A stretch of DNA of 35,133 nt from Bacteroidota bacterium (GCA_013816615.1 JACDED010000032.1:1-35133), one strand, 5' to 3'. Positions 17,638 through 26,861 are shown, counted from the stretch's first letter. The notes: a model not told the origin generated them from the sequence alone. Translations and numbers: made by a program.

Positions 17638-18475
17638 TTGGCTGCCCGTCAAACCACAATTCAAAATGTAAATGTGGGCCTTTACTTTTCTCCCCGGTAT
17701 TTCCCACAACCGAAATCGCTTCACCGGCTTTAATTCTATCACCGGTTTTCTTTAACAAAGCGGAGTTGTGTTTGTAAATGCTTGTAAGGTTATTACTGTG
17801 TTGCACTTGTATAATATTTCCATCTTCCGCAGAAAAGCCTGTAAATACAATCGTTCCATCTAAAGTTGATTTAACAGTTTCATCTGCTTTTGTTACAATA
17901 TCCAAACCGTAATGATTTTGTGATACATTAAAAGATTCTGTAATAAGTCCTTTTGCAGGTGTAAAAAACACAAGATCACTTAAGCCTTTGTATTTTGCTT
18001 TTGTTGCAATTGAATTGTTTTTATTCAATTCGTAATCATTTCTAAATTCAATATCATTGGTGCTGGCTTTGGTATCTACTTTTGCATATTTACCAGTTGT
18101 ATCTTTTTTTGGTTTTTCGGTTTTTGTTTCAAATTTTTCATTTAAAACATTTAAAATACTGTTCATATATGCGGCGCGGGCCTCTAAGGTCTGTTCCATA
18201 GAGTCTGCTTTTTGGGTCAGCTCAAGTATTTCTTTTCTTTCACTTACAGTTCCATAACCCGGAATGTACTCTCTTAAAGGGGTAAAGGCAACAAGGCTTA
18301 TTACAAGCGTTGTCATTACTATGGTTATGGCAAAAATTCCGGTAATTAACCCTAATGGCGATAGTCGCAGCGATATCTTCTCGCCAAAGGTACTGTCGTT
18401 CAAGATAACCAGGCGGTATTTACTGCGTAAAAACGCAGCAAATCTCTGTAAGCGGGTATTTTTCTTATCAATCAT
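17609..18475 (-). CDS. M23 family metallopeptidase, membrane-anchored
   Basis: A 288-residue protein predicted to cut peptidoglycan cross-links or to activate amidases. Order: a short cytoplasmic N-terminus, one transmembrane helix (~44-63), a coiled-coil stalk (~78-118, ERKEILELTQKADSMEQTLEAR), a linker, and a LytM/M23 domain at ~170-285. The zinc site is complete: H188 and D192 in HYGLD and H270 in HLHFELW, with H236 and H268 as the further catalytic histidines. A full metal site argues for an active enzyme rather than an EnvC/NlpD-like activator. It is divergent from tetR and converges on the O-antigen ligase gene. Confidence 0.93.
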   Translation of the reverse strand: MIDKKNTRLQRFAAFLRSKYRLVILNDSTFGEKISLRLSPLGLITGIFAITIVMTTLVISLVAFTPLREYIPGYGTVSERKEILELTQKADSMEQTLEARAAYMNSILNVLNEKFETKTEKPKKDTTGKYAKVDTKASTNDIEFRNDYELNKNNSIATKAKYKGLSDLVFFTPAKGLITESFNVSQNHYGLDIVTKADETVKSTLDGTIVFTGFSAEDGNIIQVQHSNNLTSIYKHNSALLKKTGDRIKAGEAISVVGNTGEKSKGPHLHFELWFDGQPINPQDFVAF

Positions 18476-18510
18476 TCAGACTGTAAAGATGCAAAAAAAT
18501 ATTTTTTCAC

Positions 18511-18538
18511 GGAAACTTGCGGGACAATAAAAGTTTCC
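18511..18538. promoter_or_regulatory. Probable TetR operator (8-bp inverted repeat)
   Basis: GGAAACTT (18511-18518) and AAGTTTCC (18531-18538) are perfect inverted copies with 12 bases between and centres 20 bp apart, a spacing suited to a TetR-family dimer. The left arm overlaps the -33 TTG and the right arm ends one base before the -7 element, so binding would block RNA polymerase. Confidence 0.6.
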
Positions 18539-18547
18539 TTAGTTTTG
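18517..18547 (+). promoter_or_regulatory. Promoter of the tetR-efflux operon
   Basis: TTG (18517-18519), 20 bases, then TAGTTTTG (18540-18547) matches the Bacteroidetes consensus TAnnTTTG exactly at -7. Transcription would start near 18553, which rules out the upstream TTG at 18517 as the tetR start codon and supports the ATG at 18565. Confidence 0.7.
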
Positions 18548-18564
18548 TACCCGAAATTAGAAAA

Positions 18565-19179
18565 ATGGAAGCACAAGAAAAGATCCAAAAAGCAGCTTTA
18601 ACCTTATTTTTTAAATATGGTATTAAGCGTGTAACTATGGATGATATTGCAAAGGAGTTGGGGATGTCGAAGAAAACCATTTACCAGTTTTATAAAGAAA
18701 AAGACGATCTGGTGAATCAATTATGCGATAATGTTTTGCTGTTAGAAGAGCATAATTTCAATAAAATGAACGAAGATGCGAAAGACCCGATCCATGAACT
18801 TATGTTAATTTCTATTAAAATGAGAGAAATGATGCAAAATATTAACCCAATATTTTTTCTCGACCTGCAAAAATTTTATCCAACAGCTTTAAAACGCTTT
18901 CAGAGTTTTAAAGAAGATTGTGCTTATAAAAACGTTTTGATAAATATTAAAAGAGGAAAAGAGATGGGTGTTTACCGTTCGGATTTAGATGTAGAATTTA
19001 CTGCACGTTACCGTATGGCACAAATTGATATGTTAATGTTTGGAAGTTATTTTTCTTTTGAAAAAATAAGCTTTACTAAAACATCAGAATTAATACTTGA
19101 CCTTTTTGCTTACGGAATTTGCACAATGAAGGGCCATAAGCTTATTAATAATTACAAAAAAATAAAAGAAGAAGAATAA
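18565..19179 (+). CDS. TetR/AcrR family transcriptional repressor
   Basis: A 204-residue regulator. The N-terminal helix-turn-helix is clear: IQKAALTLFFKYGIKRVTMD, then DIAKELGMSKKTIYQFYKEKDDL at ~27-49, with the family's KKTIYxFYxxKDDL recognition-helix ending. The C-terminal domain is a diverged ligand-binding helical bundle. The ATG at 18565 is chosen because an upstream in-frame TTG at 18517 would lie before the predicted transcript start. The gene is first in an operon with a TolC-like protein, an adaptor and an RND pump, so it most likely represses that pump and itself through the inverted repeat at 18511-18538. The inducer is unknown. Confidence 0.93.
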   Translation: MEAQEKIQKAALTLFFKYGIKRVTMDDIAKELGMSKKTIYQFYKEKDDLVNQLCDNVLLLEEHNFNKMNEDAKDPIHELMLISIKMREMMQNINPIFFLDLQKFYPTALKRFQSFKEDCAYKNVLINIKRGKEMGVYRSDLDVEFTARYRMAQIDMLMFGSYFSFEKISFTKTSELILDLFAYGICTMKGHKLINNYKKIKEEE

Positions 19180-19192
19180 AAATTATATATAT

Positions 19193-20551
19193 ATGATACA
19201 GTTAAAAAAATACACGTTACTTCTTGCTGTCATTATGTGTTCTGCAGCACAGGCACAAGAAGCCAATTCAGGAAATTTTAGTTTGCAGCAATCCATTGAG
19301 TATGCGATGAAGAACAGCCCAAACTATTTAAATGCTGAGCTGGACCTTAAAAACGCTGATTACAAGCGAAAAGAAATTATTGGTTTAGGACTACCCCAGG
19401 TAAATGGAAGTATTGACCTTAAGGATTACATAGATATTCCTACTTCATTATTACCAGGGCAGATTTTTGGTGGCCCCGAAGGTAGTTTCATACCTGTTAA
19501 ATTTGGCACAAAATACAACGCTACTGCTGGTTTAAGCGCATCGCAATTACTTTTTAGCAGCGATTATATTTTTGGATTAAAAGCACAGAAAGAGTTTATG
19601 AATTTATCCAAGATAAATGTTACCAGGAGTAAAGCCGACCTTGTTTCGCAAGTTACAAAAGCTTATTACACAGTTTTAATAAGCCGCGAAAGAATTAAAT
19701 CTTTAGAAAGTAATATAACAAAGCTTAAAAAAACTTTTGATGATACAAAAGCTGCTAACCAACAAGGTATAATAGAGTTAATTGATGTTGAAAGATTGGA
19801 AGTGCAATACAATAATCTTTTAACCGAAAAAGAAAAAACAGATCGCCTTATCGGTCTTTCTGAAATAGCACTTAAGTTTCAGATGGGATATAAAATAGAA
19901 GATAAAATTGTATTAACAGATAGTTTAATCGTAGATAATAATTTTCAAGAGCTTAATGCAAATAAACCGGATATTTCTCAACGACCGGATTACCAATTAG
20001 CGTTATCGCAAAAAAACTTAAGCGACCTTGATGTTAAAGCAAAAAAATATATTTTCCTTCCTACTTTATCGGCTTACGGGTCTTATCAGTATAATGCACA
20101 GCGCTCAGAATTTAGTTTTTTTGAAACAAATAGCAACGATCCTACAAAAAAATGGTTTAAAGTGTCATTGATCGGGGCTACTTTAAATTTAGGGATTTTT
20201 ACAGGCTGGCAACGTATGAACAGATTAGAACAAGCAAAAATCACATCGCTTAAAAATCAAAATTCTATTAAAATGCTTGAAATGGCTGCTCAGCTCGAAG
20301 CAAGTACGGCAAGTATAAATTATACAAATGCTTACTCAGGTTTTGTAAGACAAAAGAAAAATGTAGAATTAGCAGAGCATGTTGCTGATGTAGCACGCAA
20401 AAAATACTCAAGTGGTGTTGGTAGTAACATTGAAGTTGTAACTGCGGAAACAGCGCTTACAGAGGCGCAAACAAATTATTACAGCTCAATTTTTGATATA
20501 ATAGTTGCTAAAACAGATTACCTGAAAGCAACCGGAACTCTTGTAAAATAA
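19193..20551 (+). CDS. TolC family outer-membrane efflux channel
   Basis: A 452-residue outer-membrane factor forming the exit duct of a tripartite efflux pump. It has a signal peptide ending AAQAQ (~1-22) and two OEP repeats: the first opens SLQQSIEYAMKNSPNYLNAELDL, and the second holds RPDYQLALSQKNLSDLDVKAKK, the family's usual phrase. Long alpha-helical coiled-coil segments occur in both halves, and the C-terminal repeat ends EVVTAETALTEAQTNYYSSIFDIIVAKTDYLKATG-like. It starts 13 bases after tetR and precedes the adaptor gene. Confidence 0.94.
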   Translation: MIQLKKYTLLLAVIMCSAAQAQEANSGNFSLQQSIEYAMKNSPNYLNAELDLKNADYKRKEIIGLGLPQVNGSIDLKDYIDIPTSLLPGQIFGGPEGSFIPVKFGTKYNATAGLSASQLLFSSDYIFGLKAQKEFMNLSKINVTRSKADLVSQVTKAYYTVLISRERIKSLESNITKLKKTFDDTKAANQQGIIELIDVERLEVQYNNLLTEKEKTDRLIGLSEIALKFQMGYKIEDKIVLTDSLIVDNNFQELNANKPDISQRPDYQLALSQKNLSDLDVKAKKYIFLPTLSAYGSYQYNAQRSEFSFFETNSNDPTKKWFKVSLIGATLNLGIFTGWQRMNRLEQAKITSLKNQNSIKMLEMAAQLEASTASINYTNAYSGFVRQKKNVELAEHVADVARKKYSSGVGSNIEVVTAETALTEAQTNYYSSIFDIIVAKTDYLKATGTLVK

Positions 20552-20597
20552 AATAATAAATAAGATTTATATGATCACAAATTTAAATAACAACAAA

Positions 20598-21704
20598 ATG
20601 AAAAACTCAATCTTAATACTTGTAATGGTAGCTTTAATATCGGCTTGCGGTGGCGGAGATAAAAAAGCTGAATTAGAAAAGCTTAAAAAGCAGAAATCAG
20701 AGCTGGAAACTAAAATAGCTGCGATCGAAGATGAGATCGCTAAAACAGATACTACCAAAAAGGAAAAATTAATGGAAGTAGTTGCTCTGCCTGTAGAAAC
20801 TAAAATTTTTAAAACATATATAGAAATACAGGGAAGAATTGATGCCGATGAAAATGTGGCCTTATCTTCAGAAATTCCAGGTACTGTTACAAAAATAAAT
20901 GTAAAAGTAGGTGATGAGGTTAATAAAGGACAAGTTCTTGCAGAAACTGATGCACGTGCTGTATACCAACAAATTGCCGACCTGCAAACCAGTTTAGATC
21001 TTTCAAAACAGGTGTTTGAAAAACAAAAGAATCTTTGGGATCAAAAGATTGGAACCGAGATTCAATATCTTCAAGCTAAGAATACGAAAGAAGGCCTTGA
21101 GAATAAGATCGCTACTATGCACGAACAAGTTCGTATGAGCAAAATTATTTCTCCTATAAACGGAACGGTTGATAATTTAAATATTAAAATAGGACAGGCT
21201 GTTGCACCTGGCATGAACGCCATTAGTGTAATTAATTTCTCTAACCTTAAAGTTAAGGCAGATGTTGCAGAAGCTTATACTGCAAGAATTAAAACCGGTA
21301 ATGATGTACTAGTACTTTTTCCTGATATGAAAGATTCTATAACATCTAAAATACACTATGCTTCAAGAGGTATCAATAATTTAACGAGAACATTTGCTGT
21401 TGAGATTTTATTGGATGGTAAAAAAGAGTACCATCCCAATATGGTTGCAAGATTAAAAATTAACGATTATAAATCAGAAAAACCTGAAATAGTTGTACCG
21501 GTAAAATATATTCAAAAAGGTGCTGAAGAAAGTTTCGTAATGGTAGTTGAAAATGGCAAAGCTGTAAAAAAAGCAGTAAAGATTGGTCGCGAATATAATG
21601 GTATAGCTGAAATAACTGCTGGATTAAAAGAAGGAGATCTGCTTATAACAGAAGGATATGATCTTGTGATAGAAGGAACTGAAGTTAAAGCAACAAAAGG
21701 ATAG
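20598..21704 (+). CDS. RND efflux periplasmic adaptor, lipoprotein
   Basis: A 368-residue membrane-fusion protein linking the inner-membrane pump to the TolC-like channel. The ATG at 20598 is chosen over one nine codons upstream because it gives a clean lipoprotein signal (MKNSILILVMVALISAC), with the lipidated Cys at 17. After a Gly-rich and Lys/Glu coiled-coil linker (~22-52) come the barrel-sandwich/lipoyl hybrid halves (GTVTKINVKVGDEVNKGQVLAE and SPINGTVDNLNIKIGQAVAPG) flanking a helical hairpin. A beta-barrel and a membrane-proximal domain complete it. The lipid anchor and domain order are normal for the HlyD/AcrA family. Confidence 0.95.
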   Translation: MKNSILILVMVALISACGGGDKKAELEKLKKQKSELETKIAAIEDEIAKTDTTKKEKLMEVVALPVETKIFKTYIEIQGRIDADENVALSSEIPGTVTKINVKVGDEVNKGQVLAETDARAVYQQIADLQTSLDLSKQVFEKQKNLWDQKIGTEIQYLQAKNTKEGLENKIATMHEQVRMSKIISPINGTVDNLNIKIGQAVAPGMNAISVINFSNLKVKADVAEAYTARIKTGNDVLVLFPDMKDSITSKIHYASRGINNLTRTFAVEILLDGKKEYHPNMVARLKINDYKSEKPEIVVPVKYIQKGAEESFVMVVENGKAVKKAVKIGREYNGIAEITAGLKEGDLLITEGYDLVIEGTEVKATKG

Positions 21705-21743
21705 ATCAGTTTCACTTAAGTGTTAATATAAAAACTACAAATT

Positions 21744-24700
21744 ATGTTAGATAAAATAAAAGAATTTAAACCGTCCAGTTGGGCCATAGATAATAAAATG
21801 ACGGTGTATCTCATTACCATCTTCATTTGTATTATGGGAATTATGAGTTACAACTCTTTACCAAAAGAGAATTTTCCGGATATCACTGTGCCTACAATTT
21901 ATGTAAGTACAATTAACTGGGGTAACTCGCCAACAAATATTGAGAACACAATTACCAAACCAATTGAAAAACGTTTGAAAGGTATTTCTGGAATTAAAAA
22001 ATTCAATAGTACCTCATTACAAGACGTTTCAGTAATTATTGTTGAGTTTCGAACAGATGTAAGAGTTGATATAGCCAAGCAAAAGGTAAAAGATGCGGTA
22101 GATGAAGCCCGTGCCGATATGCCTGCAACGCTTACAAAAGAACCAATGATCAAGGAAATTGCATTCTCTGAAATTCCGATCATGTACATTAACCTTGCAG
22201 GTAATTATGACCTAAAGCAAATGAAAGAGTATGCCGAAGATCTTCAGGATGAGATCGAAGGCTTAAAACAGATCAACGAGGTGAAAATTGTTGGGGCTCT
22301 TGATCGTGAGATCCAGGTAAATGTTGATGCTTATAAAATGCAGGCCGCGCAAATTACGTTCCAGGATATTTCCGGAGCTATAGCCCGCGAAAATCTTTCT
22401 ATAACGGGTGGTAACTTGCCGCTTGAAGGAATGAAGCCTACATTAAGTATTAAAGGTGAATTTAAAGACCCAAAAGAAATTGAAAACATCATTATCACTT
22501 CTGCTGTTGGCGCTAAGCTTTTTTTGAAAGACATTGCCGAAGTAAAAGATGGCTTTAAAGAAAAAGAAAGTTATTCGAGCTCAAAAGGTAAAAATGTTAT
22601 TACACTAAACATTATTAAACGTTCTGGCGAGAATCTTATCGATGCCGCAGACAATATTAAAAAGAAAATTGCTGAAATGAAAAAAGGCAAATTGCCTGAA
22701 GGACTTGAAGTAAGCATAAGTGGCGACCAAAGTGCTAAAACAAAAACTACTTTGCAGGATCTTATCAATACAATTATTATTGGGTTTATACTTGTAACAA
22801 TTGTGTTAATGTTCTTTATGGGTGTTACCAATGCACTATTCGTAGCCTTATCTGTACCTTTGTCAATGTTCATTGCTTTTATGATAATGCCAAGTATTGG
22901 CTTCTCGTTTAATATGATCGTACTCTTTGCGTTTTTACTCGCACTCGGTATCGTAGTGGATGATGCCATTGTGGTGATCGAAAACACACATCGATTATTT
23001 GCAAATGGTAAACGCGATATTAAAACTGCAGCAAAAATGGCTGCCGGCGAAGTATTTATGCCAGTACTATCAGGTACTATTACAACACTTGCTCCGTTTA
23101 TTCCATTAGCATTCTGGACAGGTATTATTGGTAAGTTCATGTACTTTTTACCTATTACATTAATTATTTCCTTGCTGGCATCGCTCTTTGTAGCCTACAT
23201 TATTAATCCTGTTTTTGCCGTTGACTTTATGAAATCACATGAAGAAGAACAAAGTAATTATGGTAAAATAAATAAAAAGGCAAGAATGCAATTAGTACTT
23301 TATGCAGTAATTACTTTATTATGTTATTTAACCGGACACCCGGGAGTTGGTAATTTTGTTATTTTCCTTGCTTTCTTTTTAGTATTGCACAGGTTGTGGC
23401 TTTATAAAGCCATTGAAGCATGGCAGTTTAAGATCTGGCCTGCATTTATTAATGTTTATACAAAAGCATTAGTATGGTGTCTTCGTAAACCCTGGAGACC
23501 GTTAGTTGCAGTATTAGGATTATTGATTTTTTCTTTTATGTTCTTTGCTGCCCGTAGCCCAAAAGTGGTTTTCTTTCCGCAAGGCGATCCTAACAACGTA
23601 TATATTTATGTGAAGTTACCTGAAGGTACAAATCCATTAGTTACTAATGGAGTGATGAGAAAGGTAGAAAAGAAAATATACACTGTAATTGATCAGAACG
23701 ATCCGGTTATTGAATCTATGATCTCTAATGTAACTATTGGTGTAACCGATCCACGTGATGGCGATCAAAATTCTTATCCAAATAAAGGTAAGATCGCTAT
23801 TAACTTTGTTGAATTTGAAGCGCGTCATGGTAAATCTACCTCAGACTATCTTGCAAAATTACAAGGGCTTAATTGGGAATTACCCGGAGTTGAAATTACA
23901 GTAAACAAAGAGCAGGCTGGCCCGCCACAGGCAAAACCAATTACGATCGAAATAACAGGTGATGATTTTAAAGCACTTAATTTGAATGCAGAAGGTGTAA
24001 AAAAATTCCTTATCAATGCTAAGATAGAAGGTGTAGATAATTTAAAATCAGATTTCGTAAGTAATAAGCCGGAGATCGTTTTTGATATAGATCGCGAGCG
24101 TGCACAACGCGAAGGCTTGTCTACTCAACAATTGGCGTTCGAAATACGTAGTGCCGTTTTTGGAGTTGAAGCAACCAAGTTCAGAGATGTGGATGATGAG
24201 TATCCTGTTAATCTTCGTTTTAAATACGATCAACGTATTGATATTGAAACGATCCGTAACTTAAAGATCAATTACCGTGATATGAATATGAGCGGTGCGG
24301 TTCGCAGCGTGCCGTTATCTGCGGTAAGTAATATTCATTACGATTACACCTATGCAGGTATTAAGCGTAAAAATAATATGCGTATCATTACTTTATCAGG
24401 CGATGTTAAAGAAGGATATAACCCTAACGAGGTTGCCGGAAAAGTACAAAAAGCTATTAAAGATTATCAAGCTACAGGTGGTGTAACTGTAAAATTTGGT
24501 GGTCAGGCCGAAGATCAGGCAGAAACAATGGGGTTCCTTGGTCGCGCTATGATGATCGCCATTGGGCTAATGTTATTGGTGTTGGTAGGTTTATTCAACT
24601 CTTTAGGCAAACCATTAATTATTTTGTCGGAGATCTTATTCAGTATCATTGGTGTGTTAATTGGTGTTGCAGCCTTTAAAATGGATATGAGTATTATTAT

Positions 24701-25208
24701 GACCGGTGTTGGTATTATCGCACTTGGTGGTATAGTTGTAAGAAATGGTATTCTCCTTGTGGAGTTTGCCGAGTTTGCACGCGAAGGCGGCATGAGTTTA
24801 TACGATGCAACTGTTGAGGCAGGCAGAACGCGGATGACACCTGTAATTTTAACAGCTATTGCAGCTATACTTGGTTTAATTCCTTTAGCAGTTGGTTTAA
24901 ATATTAATTTTGAAACCTTGTTCACACACTTAAATCCGCACATTTTCTTTGGTGGAGATAGCGTTGTGTTCTGGGGTCCGTTAAGCTGGACAATGATCTT
25001 TGGTTTGATCTTTGCAACAATCTTAACTTTATTATTAATTCCATCGATGTATTTAATTACTGAAAGATTAAAACGTAAATCAATAATTATCTTAAAGCAT
25101 TTTGATTTACCAACTGTAGCAATGTACATTCCTTTCTTTATTTTGATCTTAAGATTAATCTTAAAAATAAAAGGACAAAAATTAGATTACGGTAACTTAG
25201 ATTATTGA
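21744..25208 (+). CDS. RND family efflux transporter permease
   Basis: A 1154-residue proton-driven inner-membrane pump (AcrB/HAE1-like). TM1 at ~17-36, the porter domain with KEPMIKEIAFSEIP, TM2-TM6 (~340-500) containing the proton-relay motif GIVVDDAIVVIEN, a second porter/docking region, and TM7-TM12 are all visible. Longer than the ~1040-residue enterobacterial pumps: between TM6 and TM7 (~515-590) two extra hydrophobic stretches occur, and the C-terminus has one more hydrophobic helix (~1122-1140) with a short tail ending DYGNLDY. The substrate cannot be told from sequence. Last gene of the operon, closed by a strong terminator. Confidence 0.95.
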   Translation: MLDKIKEFKPSSWAIDNKMTVYLITIFICIMGIMSYNSLPKENFPDITVPTIYVSTINWGNSPTNIENTITKPIEKRLKGISGIKKFNSTSLQDVSVIIVEFRTDVRVDIAKQKVKDAVDEARADMPATLTKEPMIKEIAFSEIPIMYINLAGNYDLKQMKEYAEDLQDEIEGLKQINEVKIVGALDREIQVNVDAYKMQAAQITFQDISGAIARENLSITGGNLPLEGMKPTLSIKGEFKDPKEIENIIITSAVGAKLFLKDIAEVKDGFKEKESYSSSKGKNVITLNIIKRSGENLIDAADNIKKKIAEMKKGKLPEGLEVSISGDQSAKTKTTLQDLINTIIIGFILVTIVLMFFMGVTNALFVALSVPLSMFIAFMIMPSIGFSFNMIVLFAFLLALGIVVDDAIVVIENTHRLFANGKRDIKTAAKMAAGEVFMPVLSGTITTLAPFIPLAFWTGIIGKFMYFLPITLIISLLASLFVAYIINPVFAVDFMKSHEEEQSNYGKINKKARMQLVLYAVITLLCYLTGHPGVGNFVIFLAFFLVLHRLWLYKAIEAWQFKIWPAFINVYTKALVWCLRKPWRPLVAVLGLLIFSFMFFAARSPKVVFFPQGDPNNVYIYVKLPEGTNPLVTNGVMRKVEKKIYTVIDQNDPVIESMISNVTIGVTDPRDGDQNSYPNKGKIAINFVEFEARHGKSTSDYLAKLQGLNWELPGVEITVNKEQAGPPQAKPITIEITGDDFKALNLNAEGVKKFLINAKIEGVDNLKSDFVSNKPEIVFDIDRERAQREGLSTQQLAFEIRSAVFGVEATKFRDVDDEYPVNLRFKYDQRIDIETIRNLKINYRDMNMSGAVRSVPLSAVSNIHYDYTYAGIKRKNNMRIITLSGDVKEGYNPNEVAGKVQKAIKDYQATGGVTVKFGGQAEDQAETMGFLGRAMMIAIGLMLLVLVGLFNSLGKPLIILSEILFSIIGVLIGVAAFKMDMSIIMTGVGIIALGGIVVRNGILLVEFAEFAREGGMSLYDATVEAGRTRMTPVILTAIAAILGLIPLAVGLNINFETLFTHLNPHIFFGGDSVVFWGPLSWTMIFGLIFATILTLLLIPSMYLITERLKRKSIIILKHFDLPTVAMYIPFFILILRLILKIKGQKLDYGNLDY

Positions 25209-25212
25209 TCTC

Positions 25213-25246
25213 AAAAAACCCTTTCATTTTTATGAAAGGGTTTTTT
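25213..25246 (+). terminator. Rho-independent terminator of the efflux operon
   Basis: AAAAAACCCTTTCAT (25213-25227) pairs perfectly over 15 bp with ATGAAAGGGTTTTTT (25232-25246) around a 4-base loop, four bases after the pump's stop. The run of T and of A on either side would allow action in both directions. Confidence 0.92.
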
Positions 25247-25287
25247 ATTAACGTTCACTTGTATTATTTAATTAAAAAATTAAAACC

Positions 25288-26298
25288 ATGAAAACATGTT
25301 TTACCGCGTTAGCTTTGTCCTTACTTTGCTTTAACACAACAGCATTTTCAAAAAACCAGTATTTATTTGAAAGTAAATATTTCTACTTTCAAAGCAGCAA
25401 ACAATTGAACGCTCATTTGTATTTATATAACAGGGCCCTGGGTTGTAAATTCACTAAAAAGCCCAACGATTCATTAGCTTATTATTCGTTTAAAGATACC
25501 TACGCCAGTCTTAATGCAAAGGAAGCCTTAGAATTAAATGGCATTATGTTGTATTACCGTGATTCGTTAACTTCTAAAGATCTTTTATTTGATAATAATA
25601 TGAGCGAGTTTTCGGATTATTTAAGTGATGAAGGAAGATCAAGGATCAAACTAAAATTAAAATGGCAGGCTGATGCTTTAGAAGCTTTAAAAAAATTTCA
25701 GCCCTATTTTACAAAATTGTATTGGACAGGAATTGACTCAGCAAATAAAGCCTGGTTAAATAACTATAAAAATCAATTGTTAAAATTAGAAACAAGTGCG
25801 ATTCCCGAATTAGAGAGGATCTATCAAACAAAAATGCCTTTGGAAAAAATTCGCGTTGATCTTTCTTGTTATGCAACATGGGCGGGAGCCTACAGTTTTA
25901 AGAACTCCTTTGAGCATATAATCTATTCATCGGTAAACAAAGGTAACCAGGGCGATCTTGCTACTGAAATTGTATTTCATGAAGCTTCTCATTTTTTAGT
26001 TGACAAATTAGTAAGCCGTATATCAGAATCTTTAAAAACTAAGAAAGTAAAGCAAGAGATCAACTTATGGCACAATATTTTATTTTACACTACAGGTTAT
26101 GTTTTAGAAAAAGAATATAAACAACAATGGAAAACATTTACGCCATATTATGTGGAAATGAAATTCGAAGAAAAAATGCCTGTCTTTAAAATTTCGGTTG
26201 AAGGCTGCAAGTTGTATTGGATCGATTATATAGAGGGAAAAATAACATTTGACGAAGCTGTAAAGAAATTAGTAGACCACCAATTAACAAAAGGCTAA
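25288..26298 (+). CDS. Secreted protein with HExxH zinc-protease-like motif
   Basis: A 336-residue protein with a signal peptide (MKTCFTALALSLLCFNTTAFS). No family is recognised with confidence. The centre contains EIVFHEASHFLVDKL with H231, E232 and H235, the zincin signature, followed ~35 residues on by an amphipathic helix with TGYVLEKEYKQQW that could supply a glutamate ligand as in gluzincins. The region before it (~190-225, DLSCYATWAGAYSF...IIYSS) is strand-rich, like the edge strand of such proteases. A metal-dependent hydrolase in the periplasm or outside is the best guess. No T9SS sorting domain and no lipobox. It follows the efflux terminator and is probably expressed on its own or with the GNAT gene. 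Confidence 0.75.
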   Translation: MKTCFTALALSLLCFNTTAFSKNQYLFESKYFYFQSSKQLNAHLYLYNRALGCKFTKKPNDSLAYYSFKDTYASLNAKEALELNGIMLYYRDSLTSKDLLFDNNMSEFSDYLSDEGRSRIKLKLKWQADALEALKKFQPYFTKLYWTGIDSANKAWLNNYKNQLLKLETSAIPELERIYQTKMPLEKIRVDLSCYATWAGAYSFKNSFEHIIYSSVNKGNQGDLATEIVFHEASHFLVDKLVSRISESLKTKKVKQEINLWHNILFYTTGYVLEKEYKQQWKTFTPYYVEMKFEEKMPVFKISVEGCKLYWIDYIEGKITFDEAVKKLVDHQLTKG

Positions 26299-26360
26299 TT
26301 GTTAAAATAAAAACCGTAATATTGACTACAAGAGTAAAAATAATTGTTAGTGCAAACGAA

Positions 26361-26846
26361 ATGTTGTTGATCCGTGAGTATAAAGCTTCAGACAGAAACG
26401 CGTGTATTGCTATTTTTAAAAGCAATATGCCTTTATATTTTGCTCCTGAAGAGTTTCCTTTATTAGAGAATTGGTTGGATTCAAAAGACAAAAATGAGAT
26501 TGCTTATAAAAACAACCACGCCGAACATTTTTACGTTGTAGAAAAAAACTCGAAGATAGTTGCTTGCGGTGGCTTTTATCTGACAAATGAAGATGATGCT
26601 AAAATGACCTGGGGAATGGTAGAGAATTCATTTCATAAAAAAGGCATTGGAAAAGAATTTTTATTGTACAGATTAGAGGAGATCAGGCAATTATATCCTG
26701 ATTGTATTATTTCTTTAGATACATCTCAGCATACTTATTCGTTTTTTGAAAAAATGGGCTTTAGCGTTACCAAAATAAGTAAAGATGCATACGGCGAAGG
26801 ATTGGATAGATACGATATGTTATTAAATAAAAAAGGAGCGATGTGA
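26361..26846 (+). CDS. GNAT family N-acetyltransferase
   Basis: A 161-residue acetyl-CoA-dependent acyltransferase. The GNAT core is visible: MLLIREYKASDRNACIAIF opening strand and helix, VVEKNSKIVACGGFYL for beta 3-4, then the acetyl-CoA loop around MVENSFHKKGIGKEFLLYRLEE (the R/QxxGxG/A-type loop reads KKGIGK), and SLDTSQHTYSFFEKMGF at the end. The ATG at 26361 is preferred to an in-frame TTG at 26322, because the family fold starts right at MLLIREY. Substrate unknown. Its stop codon lies in the loop of the terminator that follows. Confidence 0.9.
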   Translation: MLLIREYKASDRNACIAIFKSNMPLYFAPEEFPLLENWLDSKDKNEIAYKNNHAEHFYVVEKNSKIVACGGFYLTNEDDAKMTWGMVENSFHKKGIGKEFLLYRLEEIRQLYPDCIISLDTSQHTYSFFEKMGFSVTKISKDAYGEGLDRYDMLLNKKGAM

Positions 26847-26861
26847 TCATCGCTCCTTTTT
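26830..26861. terminator. Bidirectional terminator between convergent genes
   Basis: AAAAAGGAGCGATG (26830-26843) and CATCGCTCCTTTTT (26848-26861) form a perfect 14-bp stem with loop TGAT. The GNAT stop codon TGA is in the loop. The A-run and T-run sit at the outer ends, so it can serve both the GNAT gene and the opposite metzincin-like gene. Confidence 0.88.

Noticed and set aside
18517-18564. N-terminal extension of TetR from a TTG at 18517
   Set aside because: It would begin upstream of the predicted transcript start and inside the operator; the family alignment begins at the ATG at 18565.
22571-23140. A 189-codon minus-strand open frame inside the RND pump gene
   Set aside because: It is antisense to a well-conserved transporter; its composition is that of complemented membrane-protein codons.
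24515-25129. A 204-codon minus-strand open frame inside the RND pump gene
   Set aside because: Same reason: long antisense frame over hydrophobic coding sequence, no recognisable motif.
26322-26360. Extension of the GNAT protein from a TTG at 26322
   Set aside because: The 13 extra residues do not fit the fold start, and a good ATG follows at MLLIREY.
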